From assembly GCA_035041965.1 (NCBI GenBank), contig JAPYMA010001081.1, positions 1 through 64,000 of the forward strand: a stretch of DNA of 64,000 nucleotides. Direction: 5' to 3'. The position numbers were made by a program, and so were the translations under genes. The notes under the pieces are model-generated. The model ran no database searches. It saw nothing but the letters and a program-made list of their open reading frames with translations, and had not been told where the DNA came from. This document shows, piece after piece, positions 53,089-64,000 of this stretch; position 1 is the first letter of the stretch; every line of letters begins with the position of its first letter. This DNA is from Anisakis pegreffii. Lineage: Eukaryota > Nematoda > Chromadorea > Rhabditida > Anisakidae.

Positions 53089-56000
53089 CTAAAAGACTTT
53101 AAAGATGACAATATGATGACACTGTGACATCTCCTACACTGCAGTTCGGTGATGTGCGCATGGAACTTGTTCCTCCCAGTGAAATTACAAATTATGATGC
53201 ATGTTTTGGCCAACTCCTTTGCGTCATCCTCCCAAAGTTAACCGAAAAAAAAAGCAAACGACGCTGCTTTGCAACAAGATGAACATTGAAACGAGTAGGA
53301 TTCCGCTGACCGAAATCAATTCCAGGCATGAGCTCAGAGTCACGTTTAGTGAGGCTTACGCCTTGCTATTACCAGCCAATAATTTAGGCAGCAATTCAAA
53401 TCGACCGAGGTTTAACTCTATTGAGAAATTCGGTTGCAAAACTCGCATTCCGTGCAGTGGTGACGAATGAATCAATTTCGCGATCACGTGATTACCCGAT
53501 GGAGACGTATGAAAATTTCAACGCAATCGGATGATTAAAGCGGAATTATAGTTGCATTCTCAACTGCAAGCTCAAACTTGTTAGTATTAAAGATTGCACT
53601 ATTAAAGATTGTTAGTGCTGATCACTGAGCATAAAGTCGAGAAGAATGTCGAGATAAACATTCGAAATTATTACTGATCTTTGACATTGATTTGATGCTT
53701 GTTAGTAAGCCTATACCTCCACTGATGCCCCTCAAATTCACTCCACTATTTCACCGGTTCAGATCAATTTCATATGAATGATCGTTTCAAAACCAATCAC
53801 ATCGGACTTCCTCCCAAAAAAAAAACAACCTTTAATGCCTTTAAGAATTCACTTAATGTCAGAGATTGAGGTTTTGTTAATTTATCGCGAAACTGCGTTA
53901 TAATCAACGAATTTTAATTTCAAATCATTGCGGTGAATAATCCCAACAAAAACAGATTCAATGCATTAATATCCTGCCTGACTTTCACACGTCATTCAGA
54001 AGTTCTGTACCGTTAAAATTCTGATTTTTTTCTCCTTTTATAAGTCTGAATCTGGACTACACGAGGGTGCTGAATGAATCTTGACTTAGTAATAAGGTGA
54101 TATAATAGGAATCAGATAGATGAACAGAAAAAAGTGAATATCAAAATGACATTACGGAAACGATCAGATAATTTAATTCTGAATCACACTCAAATTAGAC
54201 AGTGTGAATGGAAAATAATTCTAGATGCAATAAGCTGTTGTCGATGATGCACTGGCATTATTTGGAAGAAATAAAAACTGAACATACTGACAAATGAGAC
54301 AAAAGAAGACTGCTAATGGAAACGTTTCATTTCTAAAAAGAAAAGTGATTAAAAAAAAGTGTGTGTTTCAGACACAAGCAAACAAAAGAGAACGATGATT
54401 TCATCAAATGTTATACGGTCTCACACGCAATTAAGACTAGAATACAATAAACGAAAGCCTCAATTGGATGTGAAAAATGTTTCCATTTTTGGCTCTCATA
54501 ATATCACCACTGCCTTTTTTCCCCAAACTGAATGCAAGTTGTTCTGATCTCCGTTGATCACATAAAACTATCTCGAACAAATCACATTAATTCATTCCTC
54601 ACGTTATTTAGCTTCAAATTCAGAAATTTTGATATTCTATTTGTTGCAAATGCTCTAATTCTGATATCGACTGAATTCTATTTGTTGCACTGAAGAATAA
54701 CAATTCTTCACAGCACAAAAAACGGAATTAATTATAATTAGTAGGCAGTCTAAAGAGCTCCACTTTCCCACTGAGAGCAATTGAGAGTATACAAAATTCC
54801 TTTCTCGTTAGCAGTTTCACGCTTTGAACATAATGGGTCCCTTTGATCTGAATCTTCATAAGGAATATTTGAACCTTCTCAAGGAAGTTTTACAGACATA
54901 ATTAGAGAGGACATGTAAATTGATGCAGAAACAGCCACCGTTGTGGGCGATCGAATTTGTTGCACAGATAAGATTCGCTAAAGCGTTCTCGATAAGAGAC
55001 TGCTCTTAAACAAAATGAAATTAAACTTACCAATTGCAATAATTGTGATACGAGAACTACGAGTAAGACAACCATTCTGCAATAACGCGTTGAATAAAAA
55101 TAGACGATCCTTTTCCATACAGCATTTTTGCATTCATATAGTTTCTCCATTTTAACTGCGGAATATATTTTCCTTTTTGTTACAGTTGTTGAGGTATTAC
55201 GTAAATTTTGGATATGTTGAAGAAGCAGTGGGTTCAGGCTAGTTGAAAGCTGACAGTTTTCGAGATCGGAGAATGTCGTTTTGAATGCGCAAAGCGAGAC
55301 AGAAACGAGCGATGGTGTGAGTGATATTCAGTGATAACAGAGAGGCATTTATATGCTCGTGATGATTTGATAGTTTAATGGCTGAATGAATGAATAGTTG
55401 AACGCAGTTAGGTATTACGCAAACTCAATAATAGTGATGCAAAGAGAATAACAACCATTCATATCGACGGAACATATACTATACAAAGGAATGAATACAT
55501 TTTGCTACGAATCTTGCTCATATTATGCTGAAACAGTGAACTGTTGATACATATCATTACCATATATGATAAGTGTTGCTGATGATAAACACCAATAATG
55601 GAAGGGAATAGGAAATGAGAGAAGAAAGGAATTACAGCGTTGACTGGAGACGATACTAACAATAAGTGAGTGAACGTTTCGATGAGTCAGATTTGGCATT
55701 TTTGATTTTGAACGATGATAATTTGATCGTAGAGAAAGAAATGAAATGAGAATTTTGACTGCTGCAAAGGAGGAGATAATTTTTGAATGATGAAGATGGC
55801 AACGGTACGATACTCACGGTTAGTCTAGACATTACTTTCTGGGGTTGATCATTTGTCGACAGAAATAGGATAAGGCAATACTAGAAGACTCATTAATTGA
55901 ATTGGATGTTAGCTGTGGGTCAAGACGTTTCTGAAAAGGCAGCAAAGTGAATGATGGATGGATGTATCACTTGCTCGATTGGAAATGATGTGCGAAAAAA

Positions 56001-57480
56001 TCTGACTATGAGTGTATGTCAGTTTCATGCGAACATGATTGGTGTAACTGGGAGAGGAAGAAAGCGATAAGGTGATAAGGCCGATTATTTGGATAGATGA
56101 TCCATTCGTGTGTATTTCAAGGATAGCGAAAACGTCTTGTAAATAACTGATATTGGATAAACAAACAACTTCGCTTACTAATTTATTCAGTCAACAATTC
56201 CCACAACTGTTCACTTACAATCACACAACAAACTACGTGACAACGATTCCACCCCCTCTGATGAACTATTATTCAAAACAAAGTTAGGAAATGAATGCAC
56301 TGATCAGCATGTTGACTGGTGAGAATTCGTCGACGGATATCAAAATAATCAATTTCTCACGACCAAACAAGCATTTTGAAAACGTTATCGAACAACTATG
56401 GAAAAATTAGTTTTTGTTAATCAATCAACCGCTGTATGCTCAAATTAACTCCAAGAGGGAATTTTCCGCCTTATGAGAGCAACTGCCTTAGATCTCAATC
56501 GTCACTAGCTTCGTTCTATCGAATTATGCCAATATCATTCGCAAATCTCACAACTGGAATTTCGACGACACTTGACATAGGAATTGACCTAATCATCATA
56601 AGATTGTATATAGAAGAAGCACAAACTTTTATCGAGCTACGAATGAAACATGATAAAGATAACCACAGCGTTGACTTCATTGTAAAAATTAGAAAGACAT
56701 AGAAGTTGGAAGACATTATTGATCAATCGATCGTGCTCTATTGGCATGAATGTTTAAAGTCGACTACTGGTCATCAGACGATGTTTTGTTGGAGTTCGAA
56801 CTATGGGAGGATGTTAGGATAGAACGACATTACCCGAGAACACTATAGGAACAATTCACGTGACAGTTTTCAAATTGTTGATTCCGCTATCGTTTTTTTT
56901 CTTCTGATGAAAACCAACACGGATGGAGTAACATTACATATCTGATAAATCTAGTTTAAATTGTGAATGTACTTGTATTGTACTAATAAAGACGCCAATT
57001 CGTGTTAGCGATAAACGTCAGCAGTTGATGAAGCCATTACCTATTCAAATATCAGTGTTTCCCATAGGGGGATATATTATCCACTGTGGACATTTCGGAC
57101 TATAAATTGAATGAATTTATTCATCGAAAAATTCATCGACTGATCAATTTTCACCTATTCCATCACTACAATTTTGATGAAACGATTGCCATTCCGTTCA
57201 CCTCAAAGAGAATTTCTCGAATCTTCATTACATCTTCTACTTTCATGAATAAATGAACCTACTGATAAATTTCTATCTTTTCGTCACAGACAACTGTTTT
57301 TTTCATTGCTTTTCCATGTAAATTTCTGAGGTTCGTATTCTTTCTAAGAATGATATATAAAGTTCTGAAAATACTTGTTTCATTCCAGAAAATTAATTTC
57401 ATTCACGCCACCGAGGATTTTCCGCACCAATTACGATCTGTTCCTGACGTTATGCGCGAAAACAGTGAAGTCTCGTAACA

Positions 57481-57508
57481 GTGGCGGGGAGGGGAGGGGG
57501 AGGAGGAA
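57481..57508 (+). other. G-rich tract with quadruplex potential
   Basis: Within AT-rich DNA, this tract has runs of four, four and five G separated by single A, preceded by GGC and followed by GG pairs. It begins CAGTGGCGG, which resembles the outer bases of some hAT-type element ends, but no partner end was found. Confidence 0.6.
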
Positions 57509-59640
57509 TACGACCTGCTAAACCATCGAAAGGGGTGAGGGAGCTTCCAAGCATGAGAAACACTGATATATGTACATGGTAAGTGGTAGAATATTGATAA
57601 TATTTCCGGTGACTTTTCGACACTCGTGTGACAGTTGGACCGAAAGCCCGAAAAGAGAGCAAAAATTTTTCGAGTCTAAAATCACTGAGCGCAGTAGGTC
57701 AGTGTCTGCTTCCATTGAATGCTTCGCATCCCTCGACTGTTGCTGCTTATTGCTTTATTCCCTCGTTTTTATCCATAATACTATCACCTATGTCACCAGA
57801 TATATGAACTCATAGCAGATGTTATCAACAACGCTAACCAAGTTAACAAATCTGTCCCAGTAAATATGGACAAAGTCTAATTTGAAATTTGCGTAGACCT
57901 AAAGAGGGTCGTTTGGTTATGATGATATTGCCCTAGCCGACTCTTACAATCAGATTAAACACTGCTCGGCAATGCGGCCCTGGAATGCACGAAAGCAATT
58001 ATCATTAGTGTTTGTAGAGGAGCAAATTTTTGGCTGGGGGGACTCCATTGAGAAACAAAGTGAATAGGGGGGGAGAGGGTAGACCCCGATCTCTCTCATA
58101 CCGCGCCTTATTCTTTGCTTTGAACTTCAGTCAGATTAATTCAGCCCTGTTCGTGCACACACACTAGTAATCGTATCAACAAGATTCAATCATGTCACCA
58201 TACGCCAATCATGAATCTGAATCTTTTGATCACATCATGAATCTTTTGATTATATTGTTCTTATATTACTCATAAAACCAACGAATTTCTTCATTATTTG
58301 GTGGTATTGCGTCGTGCGTAAAAAAGATTCTTCATTCTTTATCAAAGCTAAAAACAGTAAATTCTCGCAAACGTATCTTTTCAACATCAATTACAAATGC
58401 ACTGCTTACGTATTATTGGTACGTAAAAGACGCATATGATGCAGATAAATAAATCATGTGCTGATTGTGAACGGATGGCGTGATCAATTCGGTGAGTATG
58501 CAATCTAATCGAGATGTATTATCATCATGGAAACACTTTCTTCATAAACGGTGAATGACTGTGCACTAAAGTGAGCGATATTCGATTGCAAAATATGTAT
58601 CTTTCGCTCTCACTAACTGATCATTTTGCATTACTATCAGATTGTCAATTGAACCTTGAGAAAACAACACTATAAAATGAAATTCAACAGCACACAAACT
58701 TTTTCGCGGCATATTTCTGGACTATAGCGTTGTTGATGCTTTTGTAAACAGTACCGCACACCTCATAACTCGTGATATTAGACTGAATACGCTGAATTCT
58801 AATCGCCACATACATTTGAGACTTGTTGGTTATCTTTTTAAATAATATCGCATTTTGTTGGCTGAAAATTTCTTATTCAGATGAATTTCCTTTCTAACGC
58901 TTATCTTACCATCTCGTCAGTTTCATGCGTCAATAAAATAATCACCGTTGACCCAATAATATCGTAATAAATTTCATCACTACCAGAATAAACAATAAAT
59001 TTACGACGAAAATAAATAAATCTATACATGTTGACAGTGATCGAACATGTTGTGCATGAAATAAATTTGTCCACTCATTTTTCAAGGACAAGAGTGAAAT
59101 CAGGTATACCATTAAGATAACGTTCAATTGCACGAGAGATGCGCTGATCAGTTGGGAAGATGGTAATATCAATGATGCTCCATAGGGATCAAATAAATTC
59201 ACAACGGTAGCAAAGCAAAACTCGTTTAATCAACTGAATTTTGATCATAATATTTGACAGAGGAATGATCAACGGTCAGTGATAAATATTATACAACAAA
59301 ATAAAAAGAGTAACGAAAGCGACATCGTTTTACTTTTTCGATGGGTGCTGCAAAAGAGGCTTTTTCATATGGATTTCTTCATTAGTTTCCTTACAAAATT
59401 CTTTCCTTGATTATTCTAGTGTCTATTTTTGAAAGAATTATTCAATTATGGACTATGGAAGTTCAAGGGAATTTGATTTCGAACAATACAGTTGCATTAT
59501 TAAATGAGTGCAAGTGCTGAAATGAGAAATGAATTTTGCAGAAATGGACGATTCTGAAAAATGAGAAAATTGGAATTTTGTGCGAAAATTAGAAATATCA
59601 ACAAGTAAAGACCATTCGACATGCATCAAAGTTTAGTGAA

Positions 59641-59662
59641 GCAGCAGCAGCAGCAGCAGCAG
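59641..59662 (+). repeat. (CAG)n microsatellite, seven units
   Basis: GCAGCAGCAG-type run of 22 bp outside any recognised exon, just upstream on the plus strand of the candidate PSD exon. Confidence 0.9.
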
Positions 59663-59768
59663 AAATAACAATCGAATGAACGCGAGCACAATGCGCAGTG
59701 TCTAAAGACAAACGCGAAAAACAAACTCATCACAATAACAAAATCGAAAACAACTCAAATTAACCCAC

Positions 59769-59870
59769 CTTCGCTCCTCCAAACAACTGCTTCATCATCA
59801 CCCCAAAACGCATTTTATTCCGCATCCAAACTGATATGCGTTGACGTAATCCATAGGATCGTAACGACAT
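59769..59870 (-). CDS. Candidate first exon with mitochondrial presequence, possibly of psd-1
   Basis: On the minus strand an ATG at 59870 opens 34 codons ending in phase 0 at a GTGGGT donor after 59769. The peptide is rich in Arg and Lys with no acidic residue (MSLRSYGLRQRISVWMRNK and on), as in a mitochondrial targeting signal. A TTTCAG acceptor lies about 15 bases before the ATG and could receive a spliced leader. Its phase fits the first PSD exon at 53088, which lacks a start, and no other minus-strand gene lies between. The link would need a 6.7 kb intron and is an inference. Confidence 0.4.
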
Positions 59871-61229
59871 CGCGAGTAGTTTAACTGAAACAATTGAAAC
59901 GTCTTAGTTTCACCACGATAATAATGGATATTGCAATGTTCATCACCAGTTACAGCTGGCCATAAAAGCACTGAGCGTAGCTGAGCGTGTCCTATTTGGG
60001 AAGAAATGAATTGATCACTTCTTCAATGCGAAAAGTGAACTTTGGAAACTTTTGTGCACAGCTTCACGCGGTTCTGGTGCGATGCCGATACATTTTTTCT
60101 TGTAAGTGTATTAGATGAATCATTCAAAACCAATAAATGATATATGATACAAAGTGGGACCAGGATGGAAACTGAGAATCGAAAACTGATTTCGAAATAA
60201 GTTTTAGTGAAAAGGACACGAAAGATATTGAGAATGGAAGTGTGAATTAGTTTTGCTCGCCGCAACTTAGTTTTGGTCATAAAAACTGACCACAATTATG
60301 AACTGCAACAAAATATTCACAATTCTGAGTTGAACAGAAACAAATACTTTCTGCTATGGAATTGCTCATTAACAATATCTTTACATAAACATTTGACGCT
60401 TTCAACAATACTTGAAAAAATAAGAACAACACAATTTTAGTGATACTATCCATGTGGCACAAGAACACTGCGAAGCATTACCTCATAAGCAACGCATATT
60501 ACTGATCTCATATAGATTTTTTGTTCGTATCATAATAACAAAATTAGTCTCATCAAAGCAAGAAATCACTAAATCGAGAGTTATCAAATGATTAGTTCGA
60601 ACGAGCAAGAGTGAAGTTCAGAATCACTCACGCACAAACCACCCGATAATGCTAGCTTATTTGATTTTACGATTACATATGCAATGTTAAAGCTCAATAA
60701 AACAGCTGAAAGTGGATGAGAGTAGCCAAAAACAGAAATAAGTCGTAACTGGATAACAGCCATTAAGCCATAAAACCTTTATGACACATAATATTTACAT
60801 GAAACAACACCGCATTTCAGTTAAAATTTTTCATTAATATCAATATCAGGCAATAACAAATTATGAGTATAACAAAATAGGAATTTCAATAACATAAAGA
60901 TTCTTTCGTCAATGAGGTAACAAGTTAAAATCTTATACGCATCTGTCAAAATAATATTTGATAAACAAGAGAAATAGCCAAGAATATTGCTAATTATAAG
61001 TGTTCCTAAACAAATTACTATATCAAATTTGTTACATTCAAAAGGTATTTCGATATATGAGTCGACATCAAACTCAGCGAAAGTCTACTCAATTTCCGAG
61101 GAAATGTATCAATTACCCACATAATGTTCACTGTCATCGATCGATCCGTAACGATAGAATTGATTTGAGAATAATTTTAATCATTGCTACATTATCAATC
61201 CGTCATAAAACTTGAACAAACACAAACGA
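59871..61229. other. Intergenic region upstream of SPOUT1 3' end
   Basis: AT-rich sequence with no recognised gene. It should hold the 3' UTR of the minus-strand SPOUT1 gene at its right end and, if the exon at 59769-59870 is real, a promoter or trans-splice leader region at its left end. Confidence 0.5.
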
Positions 61230-63705
61230 CTATAAGAGAGATTCCAGCTTAATTCTGATGGCAGAAAGCGTTATCGGAATGGCCTCTTCGGTGCGTATAG
61301 TTCGACTTCCTTGCTCAGGCACTGCATTAACATAGTGCTCGAAAAGCTGTGCCGGATCAGTTTGTCGAATATTTTCATCCGCATCTACTGCTGCCTCCAA
61401 GCCATTCAATCCACCAAATACCAACAAAATTCGACTAAAATTTCTGCTCAGTCACTTTCATTCCAATCAAACTTCTGATATTTTCAAATATTTGCATTTC
61501 TCTTTGAAACTTTTTATCGAAATAAAAATTTTCATCATCCTAATATCGTATCACATTCCCATTGAAAACTATCATTTATATTCAACAAAATGATTCCAAC
61601 TGACAAAAGTTGTGAAGAATCACAAACATTATGTAATATTAAAGTGATTGCCATTATTCATTCAAATTACCGATTCAAACTTATTTTGAAAGTTTGAAAA
61701 AAAAAACAAAACAAAAATCACTCACTTTTTTTCACTCAAAGGTAACTGAAATTTCTCGATGGGTTCACCTCGTTCCGATGTGCCAATGATAGTGTCATAT
61801 TCAGAGCCATTGAGTGCATCTGACAGAGACGATGCAATACGTACACTATAACCCCAGTAGACACCACTCTCCTCACGAACTCGACGAGCGCTCGATACAG
61901 TTCCACGTAATCGATTCGCATCTGCAAATTTATGTTACTAATCCACTGCAAACATTCAACTCACAAAAACATTCCATCGTTCGAACAGTTTCAACGTCGA
62001 ACACAAATACACCAATACATCACAAGACGGCGATGCAGGTACACGCAAAACAATTAGACAATAGAATAATACCAAGGTTTGTGCTTGTTAGTTGAACCGT
62101 GACGCGCGTTCCAGCGGGTAAATTCACTTCATTTTCCAACTGTACTTCCTGAAAAATTATTCAAACTTAGAGTTATCGGACAATGAATAAAGGCAGATGG
62201 AATTCAACTGAGTAATCACGAATGCAAACCTTTTTATGAACAATTTCGCTAATGAAAGATTATCTTGTTGATAACTCATAAAATTATTTGGCTATTAAAA
62301 AGACAAAAATGAGTCAAACAAAAACCTTTTCCAAACCGACATAGCAAAGTGATCCGCGACCTTTTTTGACCGGCTTATTCAGAACCACTCCTTCACGATA
62401 CGAAATTGACATATCAGTAACACGTAAATGATGCATACAATCCAGTGGGTTGAGAACACCTTCAGCATCGCTCATTATTATCACATTAGAAATAACATTA
62501 CTCTACACTGCTACTACCACAATTTCATCATAATCACTCATATTGCCGCATTCACGATGACTTGTATCAAAGCTCTATTCTTCGGATTTCAATCGACTGA
62601 ATCAGTTTACATTTCATCAACCCGTTCAGATTTATGACTTTGATTATAACATACAATCAATTATTGTTACTGAAATTTTAACAATAAATGTTGTAACTCT
62701 TCAATTCTGGAAATTCTGTTAACTAATGAAGGTTCCAAATGAACTTCACTAGTGCATGCAAAACCCTCCAGTTTTTAAGGCTTTTTCAAGAAATATGAAA
62801 CAAACAAATAAATACGCCAAGTCTTCCGGCTTACTAATTATAGAAGGAATAAGCAAAATGAGTAATCAGTATTGACCTGCATTTTTCAACGATTTTTGCA
62901 AAGGAAACAACGTTTTCCTCAAATACTGTGGGCATTCCAAGAACTCAAGTATTCGAGCCATATGGAAATTGCATTCGACATTTCCTTCTCGAATCGGTTT
63001 CTCGGCGTACCATTTACCCGTGTAATATGCTTCTTGTTCTCTAAATTTCATTAATGAAACTTACGAAACTGTGGTACGGCATGGAAAAATTAAATTAAGT
63101 CAGTGAACACACTCTTGAAATAAACGCTAAAATGCAGTAATCACCACAGTTTAATTCTGTTCAACTCACAACATCCTTCCATAAATGGAGACAGGTCTTA
63201 TATAAACCAACAAAACATATAATCCATATATAAACCAACGTTATTCCAACAAAACAACATACTCTGGTTTCATACGAGCCGTTTCATCAAAGATCACCAC
63301 TTCATCAACACAAAAAACAGCTGCAGAACGAGCGATCTGAAATGATAACCACACCGAATTCAGTCTCATAATGGCACACAATGAATTTCCAACGAAAAGA
63401 GAACAGTATGAACGAATGCTCTACCAAACATAATCACTAAAATTCAGAGAGAAAAAGCGAATCGTAAATTTTCTTCGTAATAAATTGTTTTGAGCAATCA
63501 CCCGCAAATATGAATACTATCCATAGTATTCATTTCGATTGCAAACTACGGATTTTAATCGCGTACAGTTCTCTCAAATTTGGATTTCGTTTGATCGAAA
63601 TGAACAGAATTTATACCTGTCCAGCCAGATAAGTTCTCAGCTCGGGACTTTGTGCATTATTCAATATGGATCCGGGTAACGCAATGCTCAAACGGTATGA
63701 TTTAT
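61230..63705 (-). CDS. SPOUT1/CENP-32 RNA methyltransferase, 5' end outside window
   Basis: Seven minus-strand exons: 63705-63617, 63336-63263, 63040-62877, 62459-62326, 62148-62073, 61921-61726 and 61434-61230. They join in phase to about 312 codons. The first has an acceptor and no Met, so one or more 5' exons lie beyond 64000. The family has a SPOUT knot fold with an OB-like insertion and methylates RNA using S-adenosylmethionine; the human protein is also linked to spindle assembly. Signatures in order: YRLSIALPGS, CVDEVVIFDE, ILEFLECPQYLRKTLFP, GVLNPLDCMHHLR, YREGVVLNKP, GVYWGYSVRIASSLSDA, IIGTSERGE, LLVFGGLNGLEAAVDAD and QGSRTIRTEEAI. The SAM-binding knot (GTSERG, VFGGLNGLE, GSRTIRTEEA) is intact. 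Confidence 0.93.
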
Positions 63706-64000
63706 CTGCAAATTGAAAAAAAAAACTGAAATGCATACTGATTACATGAATATTTAATGAATGCATTAAAGAATGAGTCAACAACCACGGATGTCAATTG
63801 GGGCATCAAACAAAAACCGAAATAATCAACTGAACGATCAGATCATCCTTTAATTCAGTTGTTAATTCGAATGATGTACTCATCCCGAAAACACAATAGG
63901 AAGACTAAGAAGAACTTTAAATGCAGTTTCTTTTTTGTGAGCTTTATCTCTTGAATTGAGCAACTAATGCAGATTGTTCAGACTTTATGGTACTGGAACT
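63706..64000. other. Intron sequence of the SPOUT1 gene
   Basis: No exon was found on the minus strand here. By phase this must be the intron before exon 63705-63617, extending past the window edge. Confidence 0.6.

Larger units (their letters stand above)
53089..59768. other. Long gene-poor region, possibly a large PSD first intron
   Basis: About 6.7 kb without a recognised gene. If the candidate first exon at 59769-59870 is right, this is an intron. An alternative minus-strand first exon at 55150-55031 opens with a Met and ends at a good GTAAGT donor, but its peptide is not obviously a mitochondrial signal. G-rich runs occur at 57481-57508 and 58066-58081. The rest is AT-rich with no motifs. 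Confidence 0.5.

Noticed and set aside
55031..55150. Minus-strand 40-codon exon with Met and a GTAAGT donor
   Set aside because: It could be a psd-1 first exon by phase, but its peptide has acidic residues near the start and a long hydrophobic run, unlike a mitochondrial presequence. Kept only as an alternative.

Overview
This window is eukaryotic nuclear DNA, most probably from a nematode. It is AT-rich, its genes are split by many GT-AG introns, and its acceptors are often short and C/T-poor. The gene content is animal-specific: a CDK4/6-type kinase, a T-box factor, an RdgB/Nir phosphatidylinositol transfer protein and PIG-C. A nematode-type single-domain tyrosine phosphatase, a nematode-style four-pass membrane protein and a likely TM2D1-tin-10 operon point the same way. 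The species cannot be fixed by eye. No bacterial operons, CRISPR arrays, tRNA or rRNA genes were seen.

From left to right the window reads as follows. (1) 1-1336 is degenerate tandem repeats and a long (AT)n run. (2) 1337-4212 (+) is a CDK4/6 kinase, convergent with (3) pigc at 5327-6994 (-). (4) 8793-10218 and 10706-11311 (+) are TM2D1 and tin-10, with polyadenylation and acceptor signals spaced as in a nematode operon. (5) A gene-poor stretch follows, then 15592-20680 (+), a four-pass membrane protein with a 3.1 kb first intron holding two hairpins. (6) 20681-24657 is mostly repeats. (7) 24658-34967 (-) is a complete 16-exon RdgB/Nir-type PI transfer protein of 991 aa. (8) 34968-39884 has no recognised gene but holds a GC-richer open island and a diverged repeat pair. 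(9) 39885-42970 (-) is a tyrosine-phosphatase-like protein with a degenerate active site, divergent from (10) a T-box factor at 44758-46748 (+). (11) 50017-53088 (-) is phosphatidylserine decarboxylase, with a possible distant first exon at 59769-59870. (12) 61230-63705 (-) is a SPOUT1/CENP-32 methyltransferase whose 5' end lies beyond the window.

I built the gene models by joining conserved exon peptides at GT/AG sites and checking reading phase across every junction. All main models close in frame. Several genes concern membrane lipids (PI transfer, phosphatidylserine decarboxylation, GPI-anchor synthesis), but they are scattered on both strands and nothing shows they are co-regulated. No wholly new system was found. 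The most unusual items are the degenerate phosphatase, the hairpins in the membrane-protein intron, the candidate operon junction, the variant C-terminus of the decarboxylase and the unexplained island at 35.5-36.4 kb.
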